A DNA stretch of 64,000 nt, taken from contig NZ_JARJBB010000003.1 in assembly GCF_029269835.1 (NCBI RefSeq), positions 62,001 to 126,000 of the forward strand, given 5' to 3'. Of this stretch, positions 8,903 to 17,216 are shown one piece after another; position 1 is the first letter of the stretch, and each line of letters starts with the position of its first letter. The notes below the pieces were generated by a model. It was not told the DNA's origin and did not search any database. It saw only the letters and a program-made list of their open reading frames with translations. Source of the stretch: Streptomyces tropicalis. GTDB taxonomy: Bacteria > Actinomycetota > Actinomycetes > Streptomycetales > Streptomycetaceae. Made by a program: the position numbers and the translations under genes.

Positions 8903-9023
8903 TGCCCGCAGGGCAACGGCCGCGCCCGCACGCACCGATCACGGCCGTGGGGCAAGGCCCATGTGCCAGGACAACCCACGGCCGCGCCCGCACGCACCGA
9001 CCGTGCGTGCCGCGCACCGACCA

Positions 9024-9081
9024 CGCGCACAGGGCAGCGCCCGCGCCCGCAACGCGCACAGGGCAGCGCCCGCGCCCGCAA
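9024..9081. repeat. Perfect 29-bp tandem duplication
   Basis: 9024-9052 and 9053-9081 are identical (each starts CGCGCACAGGGCAGCGCC and ends CGCAA). This is the most recent-looking duplication within the repeat-rich gap. Confidence 0.85.
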
Positions 9082-9328
9082 CGCGCCGACCGTGCCCGAA
9101 CACGACACGGCCGCCAGGCCGGGCGGAAGCCTCCGGCCGTTGTCGCCCGGCCGGGATGCAGGGAGGCCGGGCGGGGCCGCAGGCACCGGGCCCGGCGCCG
9201 CAGCCGGGGCGCGAAACGCGAAACGGGGCCGCCCACACCGGGCGGCCCCGTCACGGACCTGCTGCGCACGCAGGCGCGGCGCTCCGACGGCGGCCCCGTG
9301 AGGAACCGGCGGACGCCCGCCCCCGCTG

Positions 9329-10348
9329 CTACTCCTGCTTCTTCCGGCGTGTCCCGAACACGATCTCGTCCCAGCTCGGGACCGCGGCGCGGCGGCCCGG
9401 ACGGACGCCGTCGGCCTCGGCCTGACGGTCCGTGGCACCGACGAGCCGGTCCCGGTGGCTGCCGACGGAGCGCGGCATGAGCACGTCCGCGTACGCGGAC
9501 CCGGCCGAGGCGGCGGGCGCCGGCGGCTCCTCCGCGGCGGGCTCGCTGTCGGGCTCCTCCACGGGCTCCGGGGCCCGCTCGGGCACGACCAGGTCACCCC
9601 GGAAGCTGGGCACCGCCTCCAGCAGGCTGGTCAGCGAGTCCCGTTCGCCCGTGCTCTCCTCGGCTGGCTCGGAGGCCTGCGCCGGCAGGCTCGGCCGGTC
9701 CCGGTCGAAGGGGCGCTCGCGAGGCAGCCGGGCGATGCGGGGGACGAACGGGAAGGTGGGCTCGGGCGTGCCGAGGTCGTCGGACTCGCCGATCAGGGAG
9801 CGTGCCTCGTCGTCGACGGCCTGCACGAGGCGCCGCGGCGGGTCGTAGGTCCAGCTCGCCGAGTGCGGTTCGCCCGCGACCAGATAGACCAGCATGACCT
9901 CCCAGGTGCCGTCGTCGCGGCGCCAGGAGTCCCACTGGACGGTGTCCTTCTCGGCGCCGCGCAGCAGCAGCCGCTCCTGGACGGTCTCACCGAGCAGCGG
10001 ACCGGAGTTCTCGCCGGGGCGCCGTACCGGGGTCTTCCGTGCCCGCTCGGCCATGAAGGCACGTTCGGCCAGTACGGGACCCTCGAAGCGCCGTACACGA
10101 TCGACGGGGATGCCGGCGAGCTGGGCGACCTCTTCCGCGGTCGCACCCGCTCTTATCCGCGCCTGGATGTCACGGGGGCGGAGATGGCTCTCCACCTCGA
10201 TCTCGATCTGGCCGAGGCGGGGACGGTCGCCGCGCACGGCGGCGCGGAGCCGTTCGTCGATCGGAAGCGTGTACTCCGTGCTGTCCGCAGCCTTCAGCAC
10301 CAGCCGTGTGCCGTCATTCGAGACGGCCACGACACGCAGTTCGGGCAT
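9329..10348 (-). CDS. sepH: Septation protein SepH (DUF3071)
   Basis: A 339-aa protein starting MPELRVVAVSNDGTRLVLKA. In Streptomyces, SepH interacts with FtsZ and stimulates Z-ring assembly during sporulation and vegetative septation. The N-terminal DUF3071 domain contains a helix-turn-helix (about residues 55-95: RPRDIQARIRAGATAEEVAQ, AGIPVDRVRRFEGPVLAERA). An acidic, Pro/Ser-rich variable tail follows from about 190. ATG 10348 is chosen because a perfect GGGAGG lies just upstream and the family starts there, although the frame is open to 10435. It is monocistronic and divergent from a small membrane protein gene. Confidence 0.95.
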   Translation of the reverse strand: MPELRVVAVSNDGTRLVLKAADSTEYTLPIDERLRAAVRGDRPRLGQIEIEVESHLRPRDIQARIRAGATAEEVAQLAGIPVDRVRRFEGPVLAERAFMAERARKTPVRRPGENSGPLLGETVQERLLLRGAEKDTVQWDSWRRDDGTWEVMLVYLVAGEPHSASWTYDPPRRLVQAVDDEARSLIGESDDLGTPEPTFPFVPRIARLPRERPFDRDRPSLPAQASEPAEESTGERDSLTSLLEAVPSFRGDLVVPERAPEPVEEPDSEPAAEEPPAPAASAGSAYADVLMPRSVGSHRDRLVGATDRQAEADGVRPGRRAAVPSWDEIVFGTRRKKQE

Positions 10349-10493
10349 GGGGACCTCCCGGGTGGTGCCTGCCGACGTCACGTGCGTCGCTGCTTCCGCT
10401 AGTCGAGTGTGGCCTGCCCGGGTGCAGCCTGCCACAACCTTGCCGAGTTGCCCGGCGTGTCGGGCGCGGACCCGGGGCCGCCGTTATGGCACG

Positions 10494-10532
10494 GTTACCT
10501 GTTCACAACGCTCAGTGACCAAATCCGTCACC
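10494..10532. promoter_or_regulatory. GTNACC hexamer cluster upstream of sepH
   Basis: GTTACC (10494-10499), GTGACC (10515-10520) and GTCACC (10527-10532) lie in the same orientation; the last two also form a dyad GTGAC-N7-GTCAC. The hexamers resemble MtrA half-sites (GTNACC), but the spacing is not the usual 11-bp period. Apart from this and presumed divergent promoters, 10349-10758 shows nothing. Confidence 0.35.
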
Positions 10533-10758
10533 CTGTGCAACCAGCCCCCTCCCGGCGGGTCCCGCAAGGCCCCGGACATCCTGGAGGGATCCCGGGCCCA
10601 GGGCTCGCCACAGTACTCCATTCGGGCCATGGGCGTGGATTGGCGCGCCGCCCAACTTCTGGCAAGGAACAGGACTTGGCCGCCCCTGCCCTCTTTTATC
10701 GATCATGAACGTGGCGTACTTCACCTAATCACCGGAAACGGAACTATCGCTTTCGCTC

Positions 10759-11300
10759 GTGCGTGAGGGCGCCACCGGATCCGTGTCCACCGCCGCGCCC
10801 GCCGCCCGGCCGGTCCCCGGCCCCGCGGAGCGCCACGCCCCTCCGCCCGGTGAGTTCACCGAGGGCACCGTCCACCGCGCCCGCCGCCGGAAGTGGCAGC
10901 GGCCGCTGCTCGCGGCCGCCGTCGTCTCCGGCGTCACCACGGCGGGCATCACCACCTACGAAGTGGCCTCCGGCAGCAGCTTCAGCGGCGGCTCCGGGAC
11001 GACGGTCACCGACGCGGTGGCCGGCCACCGCCGCCCGCCCGGCCCGGCGACGGCACGCCCCCGCCGCCGGACCGGTCGCACTCCCCGGCGTCCTCGCCGT
11101 CCGGCGGCACGTCCCCGGGCGGGGCGTCCGGCTCCGGCACGTCGCCGAGCCCGAGCCCGAGCCTGTCCACCACCGCCCCCGGCGGGGACGGATCCTCCGG
11201 GACCCCGTCGCCGGGTGGTTCGGCTACGACCCCAGGACCCTCCTCAAGTAGTCGTTCCGGAAGCGCCGTTCCGGATCCAGGCGGTCCCGCAGTGCCGTGA
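10759..11300 (+). pseudogene. Single-span membrane protein with Ser/Pro/Gly-rich exterior, apparently frameshifted
   Basis: From GTG 10759 (or GTG 10783) the frame encodes a basic cytosolic stretch (VHRARRRKWQRP) and one membrane helix (LLAAAVVSGVTTAGITTY). Near 11030-11045 the strong GC3 signal moves to the -1 frame. That frame encodes a typical extracytoplasmic low-complexity tail (DGTPPPPDRSHSPASSPSGG) ending at TGA 11298. A single base missing from the C/G run around 11026-11040 would join them. Read straight, the first frame stays open for more than a kilobase but loses coding character. It may be a real mutation or a sequencing error in a homopolymer. The 3' end overlaps the convergent oxidase gene by 77 bp. 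Function unknown. Confidence 0.55.
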
Positions 11301-12543
11301 ACTCCGCGAAACGCGGGTACACCTCCGCGAGCTGCCCGGCGTCCCGGGTGTGCACCTTGCCCCAGTGCGGCCGGCCCTCGTGCGCGGTGAAGATGCGCTC
11401 GGCCGCCGTGAAGTACCGCTGGTAGGGCGTGCCCTTGAACATGTGCACGGCCACGTAGGCGGTGTCGCGGCCGGAGGCGGTGGACAGGGTGATGTCGTCG
11501 GCGGGAGCGGTGCGCACCTCCACCGGGAAGCTCACCCGCAGGTCCGAGCGCTCCACCATCGTCCTCAGCTCGCGCAGCGTGTCGGCCAGCGCCTCGCGGG
11601 GGACGCCGTACTCCATCTCCACGAACCGCACCCGGCGCGGCGAGGTGAACACCCGGTACGGGATGTCGGTGTACGTCCGTGCGGACAGCGCCCGGCTGGA
11701 GACCTGCGCGAGGGTGGGGATGGCGGCCGGGGCGGCGCGGCCGATCCAGTTGGCGACCTGGAAGACCCCGTTGGAGAGCAGCTCGTCCTCGAACCAGCCC
11801 GCGAGCTGCCCCACGGGCTGCTCCGGGCCCGCGCTGCGGTTGTTGCGCTTGGTGTTGGTGCTCAGGGTGTGCGGGAACCAGTAGAACTCGAAGTGCTCGT
11901 TCTCCGCCCACAGTTCGTCGAACTCGGCGAGCACCCGGTCCAGCGGCATCGGCTCCTCGCGCGCGGTGAGCAGGAAGAGCGGCTCCACCGCGAAGGTGAG
12001 CGCACTGACGATGCCGAGCGCGCCCAGGCCGATCCGCGCCGCGGCGAAGACGTCGGGGTTCTCCGTCGCGGAGCAGGTGAGGACCGAGCCGTCCGCCGTC
12101 ACCAGCTCCAGGCCCCGGATCTGGGCGGCGATCGAGGCGGACTCGCGGCCGGTGCCGTGGGTGCCGGTGCTGGTCGCCCCCGACACCGTCTGCTCCATGA
12201 TGTCGCCCATGTTCGTCAGCGACAGCCCCTCCCGCGCGAGCGCGGCGTTGAGCCGCTTCAGCGGGGTGCCGGCCTCGACGGTGACCGTCATGGCGGCCCG
12301 GTCGAGGCGGCGGATGCCGGTCAGCAGATGAGGACGCACCAGCACGCCGTCGGTCGCGGCGATGCTCGTGAAGGAGTGCCCGGTGCCGACCGCCTTGACC
12401 GGCAGGCCGTCCTCGGCCGCCCGCCGCACCGCCGCGACCAGCTCGTCCACGGAGGCGGGCGCGACCTCCCGCGCGGGGTGCGCGGTCACGGTGCCGCCCC
12501 AGTTACGCCATGTGCCGTTCTTCGCGCTCGCTGTGCTGCCCAA
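11224..12543 (-). CDS. FAD-linked D-arabinono-1,4-lactone oxidase family protein
   Basis: A 439-aa member of the vanillyl-alcohol-oxidase/aldonolactone oxidase family. An N-terminal FAD-binding (PCMH) domain (about 1-180) carries VKAVGTGHSFTSIAATDG and MGDIMEQTVSGATSTGTHGTG, and a C-terminal ALO domain follows with FAEFTALRDRLDPERRF and a terminal F(R)NDYLRRVLG. The start is a TTG at 12543 with a good GGGGAGG 5 nt upstream, giving MGSTASAKNGTWRNWGG, the usual start of such proteins. The first 41 bp overlap the end of the MFS gene, so both are co-transcribed and coupled. The physiological sugar lactone is unknown. Confidence 0.88.
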   Translation of the reverse strand: MGSTASAKNGTWRNWGGTVTAHPAREVAPASVDELVAAVRRAAEDGLPVKAVGTGHSFTSIAATDGVLVRPHLLTGIRRLDRAAMTVTVEAGTPLKRLNAALAREGLSLTNMGDIMEQTVSGATSTGTHGTGRESASIAAQIRGLELVTADGSVLTCSATENPDVFAAARIGLGALGIVSALTFAVEPLFLLTAREEPMPLDRVLAEFDELWAENEHFEFYWFPHTLSTNTKRNNRSAGPEQPVGQLAGWFEDELLSNGVFQVANWIGRAAPAAIPTLAQVSSRALSARTYTDIPYRVFTSPRRVRFVEMEYGVPREALADTLRELRTMVERSDLRVSFPVEVRTAPADDITLSTASGRDTAYVAVHMFKGTPYQRYFTAAERIFTAHEGRPHWGKVHTRDAGQLAEVYPRFAEFTALRDRLDPERRFRNDYLRRVLGS

Positions 12544-13741
12544 CGGAGCCTCCCCGACCCGGAGCCGGCCTGCTGAGCCGGCGGTACCCGAGGAAACCGA
12601 CCGCGACCGCGACGGCCCCGGACACCGCCGGCACCCCGTACCCGGCCCGCGCACCGGCGGCGTCGATCACCCAGCCGGCCACCGAGGAGCCGAGCGCCAC
12701 CCCGACCGCGAGCCCGGTGCTCACCCAGGTCATGCCCTCCGTCAGGTGCGAGCGTGGTACGTGCTCTTCGACGAGGGCCATCGTCGTGATCATCGTGGGA
12801 GCGACGGACAGGCCCGCAACGAACAGCGCCACGGCCAGAAACGGCAGGTTCCCGACCAGTAGGAGGGGGATCATACTCACGGCCATCGCACACACGCCCA
12901 CGAGCCAGCGCCGCGCGGGCGCCGCGGCCGGGCGGAGCATGCCGGCCACCACCCCCGCCGTGCAGGAGCCGGTCGCGTAGAGGGCGAGCACCACGCTCGC
13001 GGCGCCCTTGCTGCCCCGCTCGTCGGCGAAGGCCACCGTGACCACGTCGACCGCGCCGAAGATCGCCCCGGTCGCCACGAAGGTGGCCACCAGCATCTGC
13101 AGCCCCACCGAGCGCAGCGCGGAGCCGCCGCCGTGGTGGTCCCGCGGGTGCGGTGCCGGCTCGGTGGAACGCTGCGAGGTCAGCCAGAACACGCCCGCCG
13201 CCAGGAAGCAGCCCGCCAGCAGCGGCCCGGCCTCCGGGAACCACACCGTCGACAGCCCGATGGAGATGATCGGCCCGAAGATGAAGCACACCTCGTCGAC
13301 CACCGACTCGAAGGAGTACGCGGTGTGCAGCAGCGGGGTACCCCGGTACAGCGCCGCCCAGCGGGCCCGGACCATCGCGCCCAGGCTGGGCACGGACCCG
13401 ATCCCGGCGGCGCACGCGAACAGCACCCAGTCCGGCCACCCGAGGTGCGCGGCGAGCAGCAGCCCCGCCGACGCGGCGAGCGCGACGAGCGCGGCCGGGC
13501 GCAGCACCCGGCGCTGCCCGTGCCGGTCCACCAGCCGCGAGATCTGCGGGCCGATCGCCGCGGCGGCCAGCGCGATGGTGGCCGACAGCGCACCCGCGAG
13601 CCCGTAGCGCCCGGTCAGCTGCGAGATCATCGTGACCACGCCGATGCCCATCATGGACAGCGGCATCCGGCCGAGGAAGCCCGCGGCGGCGAAGCCCCGG
13701 GATCCCGGGGCGGCGAACAGGGCGCGGTAGGGGGTGGGCAC
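12503..13741 (-). CDS. MFS transporter
   Basis: A 412-aa protein with 12 predicted membrane segments and the loop-2-3 motif-A relative RLVDRHGQRRVLRP. It starts at GTG 13741 with GGAG upstream. The central loop (about 190-210: RSTEPAPHPRDHHGGGSALR) is cytosolic. Family members export small molecules or sugars by proton antiport; no substrate can be assigned. Its 3' end overlaps the oxidase gene, suggesting the pair forms one operon and possibly one metabolic function. Confidence 0.85.
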   Translation of the reverse strand: MPTPYRALFAAPGSRGFAAAGFLGRMPLSMMGIGVVTMISQLTGRYGLAGALSATIALAAAAIGPQISRLVDRHGQRRVLRPAALVALAASAGLLLAAHLGWPDWVLFACAAGIGSVPSLGAMVRARWAALYRGTPLLHTAYSFESVVDEVCFIFGPIISIGLSTVWFPEAGPLLAGCFLAAGVFWLTSQRSTEPAPHPRDHHGGGSALRSVGLQMLVATFVATGAIFGAVDVVTVAFADERGSKGAASVVLALYATGSCTAGVVAGMLRPAAAPARRWLVGVCAMAVSMIPLLLVGNLPFLAVALFVAGLSVAPTMITTMALVEEHVPRSHLTEGMTWVSTGLAVGVALGSSVAGWVIDAAGARAGYGVPAVSGAVAVAVGFLGYRRLSRPAPGRGGSVGQHSEREERHMA

Positions 13742-13805
13742 GGGGCTCTCCGATGGGGTCCGGCCGCGCGGACGCGGCGGACCGGTGCGGGCGCGGGCGC
13801 AGGAC

Positions 13806-13846
13806 GGCTCGTAAGGCGTGAGGATGGTCGGTACAGCTTACGAGTC
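13806..13846. promoter_or_regulatory. Inverted repeat between MFS and ferrochelatase genes
   Basis: GGCTCGTAAG (13806-13815) and CTTACGAGTC (13837-13846) form a 9/10 dyad with 21 bp between the arms. The spacing (31 bp, three helical turns) suits a dimer-of-dimers or looped operator controlling the divergent MFS-oxidase operon and/or hemH. Confidence 0.45.
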
Positions 13847-13926
13847 GAGGTCACCCGAATGCACCGCGCATGCGGCCCGGCCCCCGGCACGCCCCCCGGC
13901 GTTACCGGGCCGTCCCCGCCGGGTGG

Positions 13927-13932
13927 CAGGAT
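13927..13932 (+). promoter_or_regulatory. -10-like CAGGAT, leaderless start
   Basis: CAGGAT is followed by 6 nt and ATG 13939. A GAGG stretch sits only 1 nt before the ATG, too close to act as a Shine-Dalgarno sequence. Confidence 0.4.
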
Positions 13933-13938
13933 CGAGGC

Positions 13939-15066
13939 ATGTCAGACGTGCTCGATGCCACCCCCTACGACGCCCTGCTCCTGCTCTCGTTCGGCGGCCC
14001 CGAGGGCCCGGACGACGTGGTCCCGTTCCTGGAGAACGTGACCCGCGGGCGCGGCATCCCGAAGGAACGCCTGAAGGAGGTCGGACAGCACTACTTCCTC
14101 TTCGGCGGGGTCAGCCCCATCAACGACCAGAACCGGGCCCTGCTCCAGGCCCTCCGCAAGGACTTCGCCGAGCACGGCCTGGACCTCCCGGTGTACTGGG
14201 GCAACCGCAACTGGGCGCCGTACCTGACCGACACCCTGCGGGAGATGGTGCGCGACGGCCACCGGCGCGTCCTGGTCCTGACCACCAGCGCCTACGCCTC
14301 GTACTCCGGCTGCCGCCAGTACCGGGAGAACCTCGCCGACGCGCTCGACGCGCTGCGCGCCGAGGGTCTCGAGCCGCCGCGGACCGACAAGCTGCGGCAC
14401 TACTTCAACCACCCCGGCTTCCTGGAGCCCATGATCGACGGGGTGGTCGCCTCCCTCGCCGACCTGCCCGACGACGTCCGCGACGGGGCCCACCTCGCCT
14501 TCACCACGCACTCGATCCCGACCGCCGCCGCGGACACCTCCGGCCCGGTCGAGGACCACGGCGACGGCGGGGCCTACGTCCGCCAGCACCTGGACACGGC
14601 CCGTCTGGTCGCCGAGGGGGTCCGCGCGCGCACCGGCGTGGACCACCCCTGGCAGCTCGTCTACCAGTCCCGTTCCGGCGCCCCGCAGATCCCCTGGCTG
14701 GAGCCCGACATCTGCGACCACCTCGAGGAGCGGCACGCGGCCGGCGTGCCGGCCGTCGTGATGGCGCCCATCGGCTTCGTCTCCGACCACATGGAGGTCC
14801 TGTACGACCTCGACACCGAGGCCACCGCCAAGGCCGGCGAGCTGGGCCTGCCGGTGCGCCGCTCGGCCACCGTCGGCGCCGACCCGCGGTTCGCGGCGGC
14901 GGTGCGGGACCTGGTGCGGGAACGCGCCGCCGCCGAGCGCGGGGAGCGGACCGCCCCCTGCGCGCTGGGCGCCCTCGGTGCGAGCCACGACGTCTGCCCC
15001 GTGGGCTGCTGCCCCGCCCGAGCCCCCCGTCCCGCCGCGGCGGGTGCCGACAGCCCCTACGCCTGA
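13939..15066 (+). CDS. hemH: Coproporphyrin III ferrochelatase (actinobacterial type)
   Basis: A 375-aa enzyme inserting Fe2+ into coproporphyrin III in the coproporphyrin-dependent haem route. It has the family start [21 protein letters not shown], the [13 protein letters not shown] loop ([15 protein letters not shown]), the TTHSIP catalytic strand and [15 protein letters not shown]. Cys125 (SGCRQY) and a C-terminal cluster (Cys341, Cys353, Cys357, Cys358, within [10 protein letters not shown]) correspond in position to the cysteines that hold a [2Fe-2S] cluster in mycobacterial ferrochelatase, although the exact ligand set here is uncertain. ATG 13939 gives the normal N-terminus. The IMPase gene follows 8 nt after its stop. 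The symbol cpfC is equally used. Confidence 0.95.
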   Translation: MSDVLDATPYDALLLLSFGGPEGPDDVVPFLENVTRGRGIPKERLKEVGQHYFLFGGVSPINDQNRALLQALRKDFAEHGLDLPVYWGNRNWAPYLTDTLREMVRDGHRRVLVLTTSAYASYSGCRQYRENLADALDALRAEGLEPPRTDKLRHYFNHPGFLEPMIDGVVASLADLPDDVRDGAHLAFTTHSIPTAAADTSGPVEDHGDGGAYVRQHLDTARLVAEGVRARTGVDHPWQLVYQSRSGAPQIPWLEPDICDHLEERHAAGVPAVVMAPIGFVSDHMEVLYDLDTEATAKAGELGLPVRRSATVGADPRFAAAVRDLVRERAAAERGERTAPCALGALGASHDVCPVGCCPARAPRPAAAGADSPYA

Positions 15067-15074
15067 GGAGCCCT

Positions 15075-15890
15075 GTGATCGACGCCCTGACCACCGAACT
15101 GCTCGAACTCGCCCGGGAGGCCGCCCGGCGGGCCGGGGAGCTGCTGCGCGACGGCCGCCCGGCCGACCTCGCGGTGGCGGCCACCAAGTCCAGCCCGATC
15201 GACGTCGTCACCGAGATGGACATCGCGGCCGAGAAGCTGATCACGGACCTGATCTCCGACCGCCGCCCCGCCGACGGCTTCCTCGGCGAGGAGGGCGCCT
15301 CGATCGAGGGCACCAGCGGGATCCGCTGGGTCGTCGACCCGCTCGACGGCACGGTGAACTACCTCTACGGGCTGCCGACCTGGGCGGTGTCCGTGGCGGC
15401 CGAGAAGGACGGCGAGACCGTCGTCGGGGTGGTCGCCGCGCCGATGCGGGGCGAGAGCTTCCACGCCGTGCGCGGCCGCGGCGCGTGGGCCACCGGTGCG
15501 TGGGCGGGCGAGCGCCGGCTGGCCTGCCGGGCCGCGCCCCCGCTGGACCAGGCCCTGGTCTCCACCGGCTTCAACTACGTCGCCGACGTGCGCGCGCACC
15601 AGGCGGACGTCGCCCGGCGACTGATCCCGCTGCTGCGGGACATCCGGCGCAGCGGCTCCGCCGCGGTCGACCTGTGCGACGTGGCGGCCGGCCGCCTCGA
15701 CGGCTACTACGAGCGCGGGCTGAACGCGTGGGACTACGCGGCCGGCGACCTCATCGCCCGGGAGTCGGGCGCCGAGACAGGTGGCCGCCCCGGAGAGCGT
15801 CCCTCGCCCGACCTGACGGTCGCCGGGACCCCGGGGGTCTTCGAGCCGCTCCAGCGACTCCTGGAGGACTTCGGCGCCTGGCACGACTGA
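15075..15890 (+). CDS. Inositol monophosphatase family protein
   Basis: A 271-aa Mg2+-dependent phosphatase. Motif residues are Glu72 (in FLGEEGA), DPLDGT at 88-93, and the C-terminal WDYAAG at 219-224, all metal or substrate contacts in the IMPase/SuhB fold. Start GTG 15075 has TGAGGAG directly upstream, overlapping the end of hemH, so it is coupled to that gene. The physiological substrate could be inositol phosphate, histidinol phosphate or fructose-1,6-bisphosphate; the sequence does not decide. It is followed by a near-perfect bidirectional terminator. Confidence 0.92.
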   Translation: MIDALTTELLELAREAARRAGELLRDGRPADLAVAATKSSPIDVVTEMDIAAEKLITDLISDRRPADGFLGEEGASIEGTSGIRWVVDPLDGTVNYLYGLPTWAVSVAAEKDGETVVGVVAAPMRGESFHAVRGRGAWATGAWAGERRLACRAAPPLDQALVSTGFNYVADVRAHQADVARRLIPLLRDIRRSGSAAVDLCDVAAGRLDGYYERGLNAWDYAAGDLIARESGAETGGRPGERPSPDLTVAGTPGVFEPLQRLLEDFGAWHD

Positions 15891-15895
15891 CACCC

Positions 15896-15944
15896 GCACA
15901 CGGCGGGGCCCCGGCGCTGGATTCGCCGGGGCCCCGCCGTGTGC
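15896..15944. terminator. Bidirectional 21-bp perfect hairpin
   Basis: Arms 15896-15916 and 15924-15944 are perfectly complementary (core CGGCGGGGCCCCGGCG) with a 7-nt loop. It sits between the convergent ends of the IMPase gene and the 57-aa gene. There is no U-tract, as usual in Streptomyces. Confidence 0.9.
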
Positions 15945-15953
15945 ACGCTCTGG

Positions 15954-16127
15954 TCAGACGCCGATCACGCCGACCTCCACACCGTGTTCGGCGGCAAGAC
16001 GGCGCAGGTCGTCGAGCTCGGCCAGCTCCACGTCGACCAGGTGGTCGTCGCCCTCGCTGCGAGCCCGGGTGAGGTCGGACTCGGTCGCCTTTATGCGCTG
16101 CAGAAGTCCCGTGGTGAAAGCGTCCAT
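15954..16127 (-). CDS. Small 57-aa hypothetical protein
   Basis: A short acidic alpha-helical protein, MDAFTTGLLQRIKATESDLT to the C-terminal VEVGVIGV. The heptad-like spacing of Leu/Ile suggests a coiled-coil pair of helices. ATG 16127 has a purine-rich GAGGGGG upstream. It is monocistronic, ending on the shared terminator. I recognise it as a type of small conserved Streptomyces protein but know no function. Confidence 0.75.
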   Translation of the reverse strand: MDAFTTGLLQRIKATESDLTRARSEGDDHLVDVELAELDDLRRLAAEHGVEVGVIGV

Positions 16128-16401
16128 GCTGCGCCCCCTCGTCCAGGGTCGTGGGTCGGTGGCACGGGGATGTGCCGTACGGAAGGGGCGATCACGCCTT
16201 CGGCAGATGCCCGGAGCTGCCCCTGCCGGGGACGGCGGCGGCGCCGGACACCCACGGCCACTCTGCGGCTGGTGGAACGCGGGGTACCGCAATGTCGTGC
16301 GGCACATGCAGAGCGTGATCGCGGGGTGTAAAGCCGTCCTCCCCCGACCCCCTCCCCCGGAAACCTCGATCGCGGGAGAAAATTCGGCATTCCCGCACTC
16401 T

Positions 16402-16420
16402 TCATCCGGCTCTCATCCGG
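16402..16420 (+). promoter_or_regulatory. TCATCCGG direct repeat upstream of cutRS
   Basis: TCATCCGG occurs at 16402-16409 and 16413-16420, 11 bp apart (one helical turn), the geometry bound by OmpR/PhoB-family dimers such as CutR itself. It is a candidate autoregulatory site within the 430-bp intergenic region 16128-16556, which otherwise shows no gene. Confidence 0.4.
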
Positions 16421-16556
16421 GCCGTGGCCGCTCTCCTCCCGGCTTACAGCCGACTTATGGCCGAAAAGGGCAGGATGGAGGCACACGCCATCACGACCCC
16501 CTGCCCGCGTGCGCCCAGCGGCGCCCCGCGGGCGGACAGCAGGAAGGACAAGCGAC

Positions 16557-17210
16557 GTGCGCGTACTCGTCGTCGAGGACGAGCAGCTGCTCGCCGATGC
16601 GGTGGCCACCGGACTGCGCCGGGAGGCCATGGCCGTCGACGTCGTGTACGACGGCGCGGCCGCCCTGGAGCGCATCGGCGTCAACGACTACGACGTGGTC
16701 GTCCTCGACCGCGACCTCCCCCGCGTGCACGGCGACGACGTCTGCCGCCGGATCGTCGAGCTCGGCATGCCCACCCGGGTGCTGATGCTCACCGCCTCCG
16801 GCGACGTCAGCGACCGTGTCGAGGGCCTGGAGATCGGCGCCGACGACTACCTCCCCAAGCCGTTCGCGTTCAGCGAGCTGACCGCACGCGTGCGCGCCCT
16901 CGGCCGGCGCACCAGTATGCCGCTGCCCCCGGTCCTGGAGCGGGCCGGGATCAAGCTGGACCCCAACCGCCGGGAGGTCTTCCGGGACGGCAAGGAGGTG
17001 CAGCTCGCGCCGAAGGAGTTCGCCGTGCTGGAGGTCCTCATGCGCAGCGAGGGCGCCGTCGTCTCCGCGGAGCAGCTCCTGGAGAAGGCGTGGGACGAGA
17101 ACACCGACCCGTTCACCAACGTCGTGCGGGTCACCGTCATGACCCTGCGCCGCAAGCTCGGCGAGCCGCCGGTGATCGTCACCGTGCCCGGCTCGGGCTA
17201 CCGGATCTGA
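16557..17210 (+). CDS. cutR: Two-component response regulator CutR
   Basis: A 217-aa OmpR/PhoB-type regulator. The receiver domain (1-120) has acidic pocket residues in VVEDEQ, phospho-acceptor Asp51 (VVLDRDLP) and the switch Lys in LPKPFAFSEL. The C-terminal winged helix (about 130-217) includes LAPKEFAVLEVLMRSEGAVV and VRVTVMTLRRKLGEPPV. The sequence closely matches my recollection of S. lividans/S. coelicolor CutR. GTG 16557 has AGGAAGGA 8 nt upstream. CutRS was first linked to copper, and more recently (from memory) to secretion/redox stress at the cell envelope. It is followed 6 nt later by cutS. Confidence 0.93.
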   Translation: MRVLVVEDEQLLADAVATGLRREAMAVDVVYDGAAALERIGVNDYDVVVLDRDLPRVHGDDVCRRIVELGMPTRVLMLTASGDVSDRVEGLEIGADDYLPKPFAFSELTARVRALGRRTSMPLPPVLERAGIKLDPNRREVFRDGKEVQLAPKEFAVLEVLMRSEGAVVSAEQLLEKAWDENTDPFTNVVRVTVMTLRRKLGEPPVIVTVPGSGYRI

Positions 17211-17216
17211 TCCGCC

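Larger units (their letters stand above)
8652..9328. other. 677-bp G+C-rich gap filled with degenerate repeats
   Basis: No convincing gene is seen between the sulfurtransferase and sepH stops. The sequence is built from variations on 'cgcccgcaacgcaccgaccgtg', so all six frames are open over long stretches; their Arg/Pro/Ala-rich translations have no domain character. It contains the two ordered tandem repeats listed separately. Confidence 0.7.

Noticed and set aside
8652..9328. Several long open frames in the repeat island as coding genes
   Set aside because: They arise from GC-rich repeats, overlap one another in all frames and show no domain or start signals.
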